Assembly (NCBI RefSeq): GCF_000192225.1
Contig: NZ_GL872413.1
Span: forward strand, 310,905-374,904
Direction: 5' to 3'
From: Capnocytophaga sp. oral taxon 338 str. F0234
Lineage (GTDB): Bacteria > Bacteroidota > Bacteroidia > Flavobacteriales > Flavobacteriaceae
Length of the DNA stretch: 64,000 nt
Shown here: one piece after another, positions 8,315 to 16,939 of the stretch
Layout of the letters: every line of letters starts with the position of its first letter
Position numbering within the stretch: position 1 is the stretch's first letter
Notes under the pieces: model-generated
Databases searched by the model: none
Seen by the model: only the letters and a program-made list of their open reading frames with translations
Told to the model about the DNA's origin: nothing
Program-made: the position numbers and the translations under genes

Positions 8315-10675
8315 TTATGGTTTTAATTCTTTGAATTTCATAGTAGGATGTAGTACGTCATGTACTTTTCTGACTATTTTGCCTATCTTTAACATAGCAC
8401 TGCCTTTAATATCGCGGCTGGAAGCTCCTATATGGAAGACATAGTTACCTGCATCAGTAATCCAAGCCCTTTCTTTGGGGTTAAAGGATGCCAAGTCTTC
8501 TTTTTGGACAGTCATTACAAGAGTTTGGCTTTCCCCAGGGGCTAAGACATGGGTTTTAGCAAAGGCTTTAAGCTCTTGGGCTGGCTTATCTACTGCTCCC
8601 TTAGGTGCCATAACATACACCTGTACTACTTCCTTACCCGAAGCCTTGCCCGTATTGGTTACCTTTACACTCACCTCTATGGCATTTCCTTTGTCAGCCA
8701 CCGCAGGCTTGTCATAGTCAAAGGTAGTGTAAGAAAGTCCATACCCGAAGGGGTAAGAGACCTGTTTCTTGAAAGAGTCAAAATAGCGATATCCTACATA
8801 GATACCTTCTTCGTAAAGGGTGTAACCTATGTTCTTTTGGTCTTTGTATTTTTCTAACCCATCAGCAAAAACAGGCACATAAAGCCCATCAGCAGGGAAA
8901 TTTCCATAAGTGGATACATCTTTGTACCTAACAGGCCATGTCATAGGGAGCTTGCCTGAGGGAGAGAGCTTGCCTGAGAGGATTTCCGCTACAGAGTTAC
9001 CAAACTCCTGACCACATTGCCAAGGTACCAAAACAGCATCGGGGGTATGACTCCAGGAGGCGGTTTCAATAGCCCCTCCTATGTTGAGTACCACCACTAC
9101 CTTTTTACCTGCTTTGTGATAGATATCACATATTTTGAGAATCAGTTGTGTCTCAATATTATTTAGGTAGAATTCCTTTTCACTACGGTCAAAACCTTCT
9201 CCTATAAGGCGTGGGAATGTGATGACAGCCAAGTCATTATCCATAGCAGCTTTAGTAAGATCACTATTGGCAGGAAGCCTATCCTTAGGTAAGGGAACCG
9301 CTTCCCACCAATTGCGCTTGGTTTTGGCTATCTCCTCTTTTTCCTGACGGATATAGTTGGTATAGTAGTTAGTAACCGCACGATCTACTATATAACCTTG
9401 GTTTCGCATACCCTCAACCAAGGAAATGGTATAGGCACGATTTACATTTCCAGAGCCTGAACCTCCTGCGATAGGGTCATAACTAGCCACCCCATAGAGG
9501 GCTACTTTCTTAATATTAGCAGCAAGTGGAAGTACCCCTTTGTTTTCCAACAATACAGTTCCTTCAGCAGCGGCATTGCGGGTTACGATAGCATGTGCCT
9601 TGAGGTCTGGCTCATTGCTATAGGCATACCTCTTAAAGCGAGGAGTCTTAACGATCAGTTCCAAGATACGGCGTACATTGGTATCCAAGTATTTTATATC
9701 CAAGGTACCCTTCTTTACCGCTTCTTCAATAGTGGTTACATCCTCGTCTTTTCCTGGTTCTATTAGGTCATTGCCTGCTTTCATATTGGCTACACGATTG
9801 GTGCCTTTGTTGCGACGGATAGGATCCATACCCCCCATCCAGTCGGTCATCACAATCCCCTTAAAGCCCCATTCGTCGCGTAAAATGGTCGTTAGTAGGT
9901 CATAGCGCTCGCTGGTCATGGTACCATTAACCAAGTTGTAGGAGGACATCACTGTCCAAGGTTGTGCTTTTCTGATAGCAATTTCAAAGCCTTTTAGGTA
10001 CAATTCGCGGGCAGCACGAGGGCTCACCTGTGCATCGTTACCCAAGCGGGCGGTTTCTTGGTTATTGACTGCATAGTGCTTGATAGAGGTACCTACCCCT
10101 TGGCTTTGTATCCCATTGATATAGGCGGTGGCAATCTCCCCTATTAGTACAGGGTCTTCAGAATAGTACTCAAAGTTACGCCCATTCAGTGGGTCGCGAT
10201 GTAGGTTCACTCCAGGAGAGAGCATCACATCCACCCCATACTCTTTAGCTTCTTTCCCAATGGCTGCTCCTACCTTGGTAACCAAGTCGGTATTCCAAGA
10301 GCTGGAAAGGCAGGTGCCTATAGGAAAGTGGGTACAATAATACGTCTTGCTGTCATAAGGACGAGTAGGATCAATCCGTACCCCTGCAGGTCCATCGGAA
10401 AGTACGGCCGAGGTGATGCCTAAGCGTGGAATAGCCACGGTAGTACCTGCCGCACCAGGAACTAACTTAGAGAAAGAACCAAAGTTAGAGTTTGCTTTAT
10501 CGGTAACTCCTGCCATACCTGTTCCTACAACCAATAGAGCCTTTTCGTGTAGGGTCATTTCTTTAAGAACTTGGTCTATATTCTGGGCATTTAGCTTTAC
10601 TTGTGCAAGTGTCCCTTCAGTAATACCCAAAGAAAAAACAATTAAGGTTTTGATTATCAATAATTTATTTTTCAT
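8315..10675 (-). CDS. Glycoside hydrolase family 3 beta-glucosidase with C-terminal Fn3-like domain
   Basis: 786 residues with a signal peptide ending G-T-L-A-Q. It has the usual three-part GH3 layout: a barrel with VMLSPGVNLHRDPLNGRNFEY (split here for length: VMLSPGVNLHRDP, then LNGRNFEY), KHYAVNNQE (199-207) and WGFKGIVMTDW with nucleophile Asp 278; an alpha/beta sandwich; and an Fn3-like end with VTNTGKASGKEVVQVYV and the LAPGES turn. This architecture is that of broad beta-glucosidases (BglB/BglX types) acting on cello-oligosaccharides or plant glycosides. It lies 18 bp after the DUF1593 gene. The two adjacent GH3 enzymes belong to different subgroups and are not a recent duplication. 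Confidence 0.92.
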   Translation of the reverse strand: MKNKLLIIKTLIVFSLGITEGTLAQVKLNAQNIDQVLKEMTLHEKALLVVGTGMAGVTDKANSNFGSFSKLVPGAAGTTVAIPRLGITSAVLSDGPAGVRIDPTRPYDSKTYYCTHFPIGTCLSSSWNTDLVTKVGAAIGKEAKEYGVDVMLSPGVNLHRDPLNGRNFEYYSEDPVLIGEIATAYINGIQSQGVGTSIKHYAVNNQETARLGNDAQVSPRAARELYLKGFEIAIRKAQPWTVMSSYNLVNGTMTSERYDLLTTILRDEWGFKGIVMTDWMGGMDPIRRNKGTNRVANMKAGNDLIEPGKDEDVTTIEEAVKKGTLDIKYLDTNVRRILELIVKTPRFKRYAYSNEPDLKAHAIVTRNAAAEGTVLLENKGVLPLAANIKKVALYGVASYDPIAGGSGSGNVNRAYTISLVEGMRNQGYIVDRAVTNYYTNYIRQEKEEIAKTKRNWWEAVPLPKDRLPANSDLTKAAMDNDLAVITFPRLIGEGFDRSEKEFYLNNIETQLILKICDIYHKAGKKVVVVLNIGGAIETASWSHTPDAVLVPWQCGQEFGNSVAEILSGKLSPSGKLPMTWPVRYKDVSTYGNFPADGLYVPVFADGLEKYKDQKNIGYTLYEEGIYVGYRYFDSFKKQVSYPFGYGLSYTTFDYDKPAVADKGNAIEVSVKVTNTGKASGKEVVQVYVMAPKGAVDKPAQELKAFAKTHVLAPGESQTLVMTVQKEDLASFNPKERAWITDAGNYVFHIGASSRDIKGSAMLKIGKIVRKVHDVLHPTMKFKELKP

Positions 10676-10693
10676 AATTATAAGGATAAATAT

Positions 10694-12220
10694 TTATTTC
10701 ACGGTTAGTATTATTCTATGATATCGGGTAAGGGAAGGTGTTCCGTTATCGGTAGCTTCCAGAACTAAGTGAATAGTTTGTCCCTTTTGAGCATCTGTAG
10801 GAATAGTAATTATAGGACTATTAGTAGTAGCTTTTTCTATGGTTACTGTATTGGGATAGCTTCCTACCAGGAATTGTCGCCATTGTAGGGTAACTTTGTC
10901 CTTATCAGGGTCAGTTACCTTACAACTAAGAGTTACTCGCTCCCCAGCGTGAACGCTTTTCTCTTCTATTCCTTGTATAACAGGCTCATGATTAGCTTTC
11001 TTATAGTCATCAGTTACAGACCATGCCATACGGGCAGCAAAACCATTCTGCACAGCAGCAGTAAAATCCGGAAAGCCTACCTTTCCACGTACATAAGCGG
11101 GAATGTCTGCAGCTTTTACGTCCGAAGGTACTGCCATCTTAGCTCCCGTCCAACCGCCAAAGGTGGGATCCTCATCGGCACGTAAACCATTATCAATGAG
11201 GTTCAGGTAGCAGAAAGTATCCCCTTCCGAGATAAAAGTTCCCTTGGGTAATAGAGTAGGCATCCATAAGATATACCCTTTTTCCTTGAGCTTGTCCTTA
11301 CCCAATTCACTCACCCCAAAGAAGTCAAAGATATCGTCCTTGACCATCTGCTTGCCGTCACCCCATACGCGATATCGCTCACCAAAGAGTCCTTTGCTAC
11401 GTATGTATTGTTCTGTCCACTCGGGTGAATAGAACACCTTGTTTTCCTCCTTGACTCTTAAGGGGGCAAAGAAGGTCAGATCCACCTGCATCCCATTGGG
11501 ATTGAGTTCCTCTATCTCAGGCCAGAAAGGGTGAATATAGCGAGCATAGGTATCATCCTGATCCATCGAGAGGCATAAGACTACTTTCTTTGAAATACGT
11601 GCCTTGAGTTCCTTCCAGTAAGGTTGCTCACTATAAATTTCCTCAATGGATTTAAGAGCACGAGCAATGGTACTAGCTCCTCCCCATGCCTGAATGTATA
11701 GCGGACTGTCATCTTCATCAAGAATACACTGCTTGATGAGTTCTGAACCTGGAGTATCTTTAGAGAAATCCCCATCAAAGGCAACATTACCTTCTCGGAT
11801 TTTAGATAGCAAATACTCTGGAGTAGGATAATCGGGGTGATGTACCTTAAGGTTCTTATACACTTTGGCATAAGTCTCCACATTCTCATGAATAAAACGT
11901 TCCTTAGGTACATAGCGCCAAGAGGTCATGGGACGTGTCATACCTACACGCCCATATTCGCGGTTGGGTACATACCAAGTGGTTCCCTTCCCATCACCCT
12001 TCCAGTGGAATTGGCTACTGGCATAGATAAGGCCTTCCACCCGAAAGTCGGTACTGTACAATAAGAAGCGTATCAGGGAGTTGTTATCATCCAATTCAGG
12101 ATCAGCAGTAATAATGATACGTGGTTTCACCTTCTTATAGGAATGAGTTGTATGAGTGGGTTGTGCATAACCCACTAAGCATACTACCCATAATGCAATA
12201 ATTATTTTAAAAAATTTCAT
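10694..12220 (-). CDS. DUF1593 (nucleoside hydrolase-like, cellulose-binding Sde0182-type) secreted protein
   Basis: 508 residues with a signal peptide ending G-Y-A-Q. KPRIIITADPELDDNNSLIR is the DUF1593 start, a nucleoside-hydrolase-like fold whose D-P-E-L-D-D motif mirrors the metal site of nucleoside hydrolases; the YIQAWGGASTIARAL segment (about residue 170) is also characteristic. The C-terminal 90 residues form an Ig-like domain (VTLSCKVTDPDKDKVTLQW), as in the Sde0182 cellulose-binding family. It is the second gene of the catabolic operon, 44 bp after the TonB receptor. The natural substrate of DUF1593 proteins is not established; the company of GH3 enzymes argues for glycoside or N-glycoside cleavage. 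Confidence 0.85.
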   Translation of the reverse strand: MKFFKIIIALWVVCLVGYAQPTHTTHSYKKVKPRIIITADPELDDNNSLIRFLLYSTDFRVEGLIYASSQFHWKGDGKGTTWYVPNREYGRVGMTRPMTSWRYVPKERFIHENVETYAKVYKNLKVHHPDYPTPEYLLSKIREGNVAFDGDFSKDTPGSELIKQCILDEDDSPLYIQAWGGASTIARALKSIEEIYSEQPYWKELKARISKKVVLCLSMDQDDTYARYIHPFWPEIEELNPNGMQVDLTFFAPLRVKEENKVFYSPEWTEQYIRSKGLFGERYRVWGDGKQMVKDDIFDFFGVSELGKDKLKEKGYILWMPTLLPKGTFISEGDTFCYLNLIDNGLRADEDPTFGGWTGAKMAVPSDVKAADIPAYVRGKVGFPDFTAAVQNGFAARMAWSVTDDYKKANHEPVIQGIEEKSVHAGERVTLSCKVTDPDKDKVTLQWRQFLVGSYPNTVTIEKATTNSPIITIPTDAQKGQTIHLVLEATDNGTPSLTRYHRIILTVK

Positions 12221-12264
12221 GGTTTAGATTTTATTTGTAAATGCATCTAAAATTCTACTCAAAA

Positions 12265-14577
12265 TTAGAAATTAATAGTGGTAGATAGAGATACTTCAAA
12301 CGGACGTAAATAAGAACCAGACATAAGATAATCCTTATACTTGGAAGTATCGGTAACCAAATCCGCTGCCCCAATGGAACCAGTAGCCCCTGTTTGATTA
12401 AGGAAGTTAACTACATTAAGGGTAAAGAATATATTTTTGTTCAACATATAGTTTAAGTTAGCAAAAGATTCCCAATGTCCATTAAAATATAAAGTATTGG
12501 TCTTATTGATATATTGCTTACTGAAATAGCGGAAGTTAAGTCCTGCACGCCATTTTCCAAAACTATAGGATGGGTCTAGTTCAATAAGTACTTTGGACAT
12601 AGCGGTAACTACTTTGTTACTCACATCTGCTCCATCGGTAACTCCATCGGGGAAAGTAGCATAAATACTAAGTTTCTTATACTGAGGATTCTGTAAGGTA
12701 AGCAAACCATGTAAGGAGAAGTTTTCATAGGAAAGAACAAAATCAGTTGTCCAGCCTATGGTCTGCACATCATAAGTAATAGGTTGAGTTACACTTACTT
12801 CTTCTCCTGCAAACTTACCACCTACATTTTGAGTAAGAGTATGGTAGAAGGTAGCCCGTGACTTATAGTTAGTCTGTGAAATGGTAGAAACTTGAGAAAC
12901 AAGCTGTATCCAAGGATTATTATAAAAGATACCTAATCGTCCCATATTAATATTTACTGGATCTAAGGTAGGGAGTGCTGATCCGGCATAATCCTGAAGG
13001 TCAGGACGACGTTTTACATATACATATTCTCCAAGAAGCCCGAAGCCCTTAGCAAGTGTATAACGAATATTATAAGTAGCCGAAGGATTAAAGAAATTAT
13101 TAGAAAAGGAAGTGATTCCTCCATCACTACGAGCACCTATCCACCAGTTAGGTATACGGTCATTATTCTTGCCATCCTTAGTAAGTGCTGCTGTACCTCC
13201 ATAACCAAGAGATTCTAAGCGAAGCCCTAAGCTCATCCATAGCTTCTGAGTAATATTCCAATCATCACTAACAAAAAGGGCAAACTTAGTTTCATGTCCG
13301 TCATAATATTCTCCACTACCTGGGTTAAAGATATTTGCCATAGCAAGAGTACCATCTGCTCTTTTGGTATAGAGTTGTGCAGGATCTGCCTTTACCTCAT
13401 GTGCCATAATGGTATTCATCTGTTGTACACCTGCACGGTTATACCAGAGATTGGCTCCTATACGCCAGTTATGGCGACCCTCTTGGAGCTTTCCTTTCCA
13501 TACAGCACTGGTAATCCAATCACGCTCAAAACCAGGAACATACATAAAGAAACGGTTTTGTATCTTATCCCCTGTAAAAGCACTTCCATCAGCATAGAAA
13601 TACTGTCCAGGAACATTATTCACAATACCAGAAACAGCACTCATTGCCATACTTACATCTCCGAATTTAGCTTTACTAGTGATATCCAAATCAGTATCAT
13701 TGTCAAAAGTGTAATTCAAGCGGAAAGTAATTTGATGGTTCTTAGTAGTACCCCCATCTGTCCATTTCTTAGTTTTATGTTCACCGGTCATCACATCCAA
13801 GTAAGGAAACCAAGAGGCTTCATTACCATAATAAGCATCTGTACCGAACTTGAAACCATTATATTTTTTTACACTTCCATCTCCTTTATATATAAAAGGA
13901 GCATAGGCGGAACCTACGCTCATGTAATAACTATATTGGTAAAGTAAGCTGGCATAACCCTGTCCCTGAGCAAAGCGTTTGTCAAAGAGTGCCTTGTAAC
14001 TCTGCACACGCTTGGTAAGGTAAGCGGCTTGGAGCTTGTAAGTTCCAGGATCCCATATCTGATTAGAACTGAACATATACCCCCATCCATTACCAAGGCT
14101 ACCCGTAAGAGTAGCATCAAAGGATTGACGACCAAAGTTATTAAGCTGATAAGAGGCTGTTCCTTTGAATTCTTCAGTGGATTTCTTATGATGACTGTCC
14201 AAAATATAACCTACAGTACCATATTGTAGAGCCCCTTCGGTGAGGCTCAAGGGAGCTACCCTTCCAAAGGAAGTACCTCCAAACCAAGAATAATAAGGCA
14301 TATCAGGCCAGAAATTATAGGAAACAGGAAGTCCATCCTCAAAGATTGTTGTACTTAGGCTGGAGGGTAAGCCTACGTTAATTTGGCGAGGTTGGTCAGT
14401 ACTGGAAGCATTGAGTAGCATATTTCGGTGCCCTGCTTCCTTATTAGTTGTACTGTCTTTCTTTTGTTCTAAGGCACCCCCTAAGTCTTTCTGTTTAACT
14501 TGTAAGGAGTCCACTTCTTGCCCCATCATTGGCATAGAAGCCATAGCTGAGAGCACGATGATATAAATACGATTCAT
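12265..14577 (-). CDS. TonB-dependent outer-membrane receptor
   Basis: 770 residues. A signal peptide ends P-M-M-G-Q, and the protein ends in a beta-barrel C-terminus (P-F-E-V-S-L-S-T-T-I-N-F, terminal aromatic). The body consists of alternating amphipathic strands typical of a 22-strand barrel. The plug region (about 65-180) is present, but there is no carboxypeptidase-like leader domain, and no SusD partner lies beside it. It should import a ligand across the outer membrane with TonB energy. It heads the co-directional operon with DUF1593, GH3 and esterase genes, so an oligosaccharide or glycoside ligand is the likely cargo. A TACTTTTG -7 element lies 27 bp upstream. Confidence 0.87.
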   Translation of the reverse strand: MNRIYIIVLSAMASMPMMGQEVDSLQVKQKDLGGALEQKKDSTTNKEAGHRNMLLNASSTDQPRQINVGLPSSLSTTIFEDGLPVSYNFWPDMPYYSWFGGTSFGRVAPLSLTEGALQYGTVGYILDSHHKKSTEEFKGTASYQLNNFGRQSFDATLTGSLGNGWGYMFSSNQIWDPGTYKLQAAYLTKRVQSYKALFDKRFAQGQGYASLLYQYSYYMSVGSAYAPFIYKGDGSVKKYNGFKFGTDAYYGNEASWFPYLDVMTGEHKTKKWTDGGTTKNHQITFRLNYTFDNDTDLDITSKAKFGDVSMAMSAVSGIVNNVPGQYFYADGSAFTGDKIQNRFFMYVPGFERDWITSAVWKGKLQEGRHNWRIGANLWYNRAGVQQMNTIMAHEVKADPAQLYTKRADGTLAMANIFNPGSGEYYDGHETKFALFVSDDWNITQKLWMSLGLRLESLGYGGTAALTKDGKNNDRIPNWWIGARSDGGITSFSNNFFNPSATYNIRYTLAKGFGLLGEYVYVKRRPDLQDYAGSALPTLDPVNINMGRLGIFYNNPWIQLVSQVSTISQTNYKSRATFYHTLTQNVGGKFAGEEVSVTQPITYDVQTIGWTTDFVLSYENFSLHGLLTLQNPQYKKLSIYATFPDGVTDGADVSNKVVTAMSKVLIELDPSYSFGKWRAGLNFRYFSKQYINKTNTLYFNGHWESFANLNYMLNKNIFFTLNVVNFLNQTGATGSIGAADLVTDTSKYKDYLMSGSYLRPFEVSLSTTINF

Positions 14578-14603
14578 ACATTATGATTTTTATATTTCTG
14601 CCT

Positions 14604-14611
14604 CAAAAGTA
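14604..14611 (-). promoter_or_regulatory. -7 promoter element for the TonB receptor operon
   Basis: TACTTTTG on the minus strand fits TAnnTTTG and is suitably placed for transcription of the receptor and the downstream catabolic genes. A 34-bp AT palindrome lies 46 bp further upstream and may bind a regulator. Confidence 0.5.
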
Positions 14612-14656
14612 TAAATTTTTATAGAAATAGAGTAAGATAATTAACTTTTATTTATG

Positions 14657-14690
14657 ATATAAATATTTTTTATATAAAAAATATTTATAT
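14657..14690. repeat. 34-bp perfect AT-only palindrome
   Basis: Every base pairs in inverted order across 34 bp, built from ATATAAATATTTTTT and its complement. It is 80-113 bp upstream of the receptor start codon. Possible roles are an operator, a cruciform, or a DNA-unwinding element. Confidence 0.6.
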
Positions 14691-14736
14691 AAAACCCTCT
14701 ATTTTCTTAGTAAATATAGAGAAGTTAACATTAAAT

Positions 14737-14764
14737 ATAGTTTATAATAATATATATAAACTAT
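14737..14764. repeat. AT-rich inverted repeat (10-bp arms)
   Basis: ATAGTTTATA at 14737-14746 and TATAAACTAT at 14755-14764, with an 8-bp spacer. It lies 46 bp from the 34-bp palindrome, giving two palindromes in one short spacer. Confidence 0.5.
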
Positions 14765-14919
14765 TGATTTTTAATACTAAACAATCAGTATAAACCTTAG
14801 CTTTTCTATTTAAAAGAGAAAGTGCTTCCTTAAGCATAACTTCTACTATGTTATACATAATCTATGAGATAGTAAGTTTCACAAATTCTCTTTGGTAGAA
14901 TTAGCCATTTGAATATAAA

Positions 14920-14950
14920 AAAAGTTGGGATATTGGAAATCCCAACTTTT
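14920..14950 (-). terminator. Rho-independent terminator after lipA
   Basis: A 12-bp perfect stem (AAAAGTTGGGAT, 14920-14931, with ATCCCAACTTTT, 14939-14950) and a 7-base loop. In the minus direction the stem ends in a U-run, fitting termination of lipA 29 bp past its stop. Confidence 0.8.
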
Positions 14951-14978
14951 AAGAAAATTAAAAAAGAAAACTTATAAC

Positions 14979-15860
14979 TTATTCTACATGCTTGTATGCT
15001 TTGTAAGAAGAACGCACTAAGGCACTACTTTCAAAATGGCGGAAACCAAGGGTATCTCCTATTTCCTTATACTTTTGAAATTGGTCTGGGGTAACATATT
15101 TCCTTACAGGAAGGTGCTTTTTAGAAGGTTGCAGGTATTGCCCTATAGTAACTACATCTACTTTAGCCTCCTTCAAGTCATAGAGCGTTTCTATAACTTC
15201 TTCTTCTTCTTCTCCAAGACCCAACATAATGCCTGATTTGGTACGGTGAGCTCCATTTTCCTTTAAGTAACGAAGGACTCTAAGACTACGGTCATATTGA
15301 GCTTGAATGCGTACCTCACGAGTAAGCCTACGTACTGTTTCCATATTATGAGAAATTACCTCTGGAGCTACCGCAAGAATACGATTAAGATTGCGTTCTA
15401 CTCCTTGAAAATCAGGAATAAGTGTTTCCAAGGTAGTTTTAGGACTCATTCGCCGAATAGCCTTCACTGTCTCTGCCCAAATAATACTTCCCATATCCTT
15501 AAGATCATCCCTATCCACAGAAGTAATCACTGCATGAGAGATATTCATAAGTTTGATAGAACGAGCCACTTTTTCAGGCTCTTCCCAATCAATGGTCTCA
15601 GGACGTCCTGTTTTCACCCCACAAAAGCCACAAGAACGCGTACAGATATTTCCTAATATCATAAAAGTAGCCGTTCCATGTCCCCAACATTCTCCCATAT
15701 TAGGACAACTTCCAGAGGTACAAATAGTATTGAGTTGATACTTGTCCACCAAGCTACGCAATTCAGTATATTTCTTTCCTGTAGGAAGCTTCACCCTAAG
15801 CCATTGAGGTTTTGCTTGCTTTTCTGTCTCTACAGGAGCTGTAGTTGTTTCTGTCTCCAT
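14979..15860 (-). CDS. lipA: Lipoyl synthase LipA
   Basis: 293 residues from the ATG at 15860, chosen because an AAAGGAG ribosome site lies 7 bases upstream; a TTG 15 bases earlier overlaps that site. LipA inserts two sulfurs into octanoyl groups on lipoyl domains. The auxiliary-cluster cysteines appear in CTSGSCPNMGEC, the radical-SAM cysteines in CTRSCGFC, and the conserved C-terminal R-S-S-Y is present. Length is normal. It appears monocistronic, ending in a strong hairpin terminator, with a TAACTTTG -7 element upstream. The acidic/Thr-rich N-terminal extension (METETTTAPVETEK) is a mild peculiarity. Confidence 0.96.
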   Translation of the reverse strand: METETTTAPVETEKQAKPQWLRVKLPTGKKYTELRSLVDKYQLNTICTSGSCPNMGECWGHGTATFMILGNICTRSCGFCGVKTGRPETIDWEEPEKVARSIKLMNISHAVITSVDRDDLKDMGSIIWAETVKAIRRMSPKTTLETLIPDFQGVERNLNRILAVAPEVISHNMETVRRLTREVRIQAQYDRSLRVLRYLKENGAHRTKSGIMLGLGEEEEEVIETLYDLKEAKVDVVTIGQYLQPSKKHLPVRKYVTPDQFQKYKEIGDTLGFRHFESSALVRSSYKAYKHVE

Positions 15861-15883
15861 TTTATCTCCTTTCAAAATGAGTG

Positions 15884-15891
15884 CAAAGTTA
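15884..15891 (-). promoter_or_regulatory. -7 promoter element for lipA
   Basis: TAACTTTG on the minus strand, 24 bp upstream of the lipA ATG. It matches TAnnTTTG; no clear -33 TTTG is seen. Confidence 0.45.
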
Positions 15892-15977
15892 CTAATTTTT
15901 TTTGATAAAAATATTGTACCTTTTCGAGAAAATTGATTTTGATTCTCTGTAGAAAATTTAATGCTAAATAATTAAAA

Positions 15978-16457
15978 ATGAAGTATAAAACCCTTTGTAT
16001 ACTCTTACTAATTCCCATGTATATAATGGGACAAACTACCCTTAAAAAACTCCAACAAGCCGATAAAGAATACAAAAATGTTCATTATCAACAGATATTA
16101 GAACTCTTCAAAAATGAAAATCTCCAGCAGAATATAGAAACTCTTTATTAGGTAATACAGGCTCAGTGCGCCCTTATTGAAAAGGATTATAATGAGAATA
16201 TTGTTAAGTTTGACTATAATCGTCTGGTAAATCTTTGTGAGAATATAAACACTTATAAGGCTTATACATTATTACGTCCTTTCCAACTTGAATACTATAA
16301 GGTAATAGCTACCCATTATAAGGTAGATAAGCGCAAGGTTACAAAAAGTGAAAGAGAGTAGTTATACAATCAATTAAAAGCATACAAAAATCAATATCAC
16401 AATAAAAATATTCTCTATGATCAAGCTATAGAGGCAGCACTAAAGAATCTTCATTAG
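15978..16457 (+). pseudogene. Secreted protein gene with two in-frame amber stops
   Basis: From the ATG at 15978 one frame runs without a shift to the TAG at 16455-16457, interrupted only by TAG at 16149-16151 and TAG at 16359-16361. The N-terminus MKYKTLCILLLIPMYIMGQ is a signal peptide; the rest is Lys/Tyr/Asn-rich and helical (for example ALIEKDYNENIVKFDYNRL). Both internal stops could be Gln codons (CAG) changed by one C-to-T transition. I do not recognise the family. The remaining intact 57-residue product might still be made and exported. The gene converges on the DinB-like pseudogene, 2 bp away. Confidence 0.65.
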
Positions 16458-16459
16458 TA

Positions 16460-16924
16460 CTATAGATGATAATTCAAAGCAATAATCACTCCTAAGTGCA
16501 TTCCTTCGTGAGTATTATTAAAAAGAATTGCTTCCTCTATGGTATGTAGTGTATATCCAAAGGAAGTAGCATAGGTAGGATATTCTTTGAATAATCCCTT
16601 CATGTAATCTTTTTGAAGGCATTCCCCTGTATAGGTAAGCAACTCCTTAAGATTATCTATCTCCTGAGTGGTCGGAATATGTCCATCTGGATAAGTACCC
16701 TTCCTATAGGTATTAATTAATTCCTCCTTAACTAAGGTAGGTATTCCCGCCATTCTGTAGCATAGAAGTTACTCGGTAACCACACAATGGCTAATATTCC
16801 AAAGAATATTATTATGAAAACCTTCGGGGATGATTGCTAATTGCTCAGCAGTAACCTTTTCTAAATAAACTAAAAGCCTATTACGGATAGCTTTATGCAA
16901 ATCAAATATAGCATTATCTAACAT
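16460..16924 (-). pseudogene. DinB-like (YfiT/DinB superfamily) gene with one in-frame stop
   Basis: The frame starts at the ATG at 16924 (MLDNAIFDLHKAIRNRLLVY) and would give 154 codons, but TAA at 16769-16771 interrupts it. Flavobacterial DinB proteins usually read V-V-T-Q-Q-L-L-C-Y at this site; here the frame is V-V-T-E-stop-L-L-C-Y, so a Gln codon CAA has become TAA. Around the stop, NNILWNISHCVV and, later, FNNTHEGMHLGVIIAL carry the metal-ligand histidines of the four-helix DinB fold. The downstream 97-codon frame could be translated from an internal ATG (16753) but would lack the first helix and one ligand. Probably a decayed thiol- or metal-dependent hydrolase/transferase. Confidence 0.75.
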
Positions 16925-16939
16925 ATTGAATAGTTTAAG

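Larger units (their letters stand above)
14578..14978. other. AT-rich intergenic region with two palindromes and balanced G/C
   Basis: No gene is seen. It contains the receptor promoter, two AT palindromes (14657-14690 and 14737-14764) and a terminator (14920-14950). G and C are nearly equal on the plus strand (38 and 34 over 14581-14940), between the C-rich spacer near 2 kb and the G-rich spacer near 22 kb. TTATACATA (near 14850) is one mismatch from a DnaA box. Confidence 0.55.

Noticed and set aside
13294-13947. A 217-codon open frame on the plus strand
   Set aside because: It lies antisense within the TonB receptor gene, has no recognisable domain and follows the codon shadow of the receptor.
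12265-14577. TonB receptor considered as a SusC protein of a polysaccharide-utilisation locus
   Set aside because: It lacks the N-terminal carboxypeptidase-like domain and has no SusD gene beside it.
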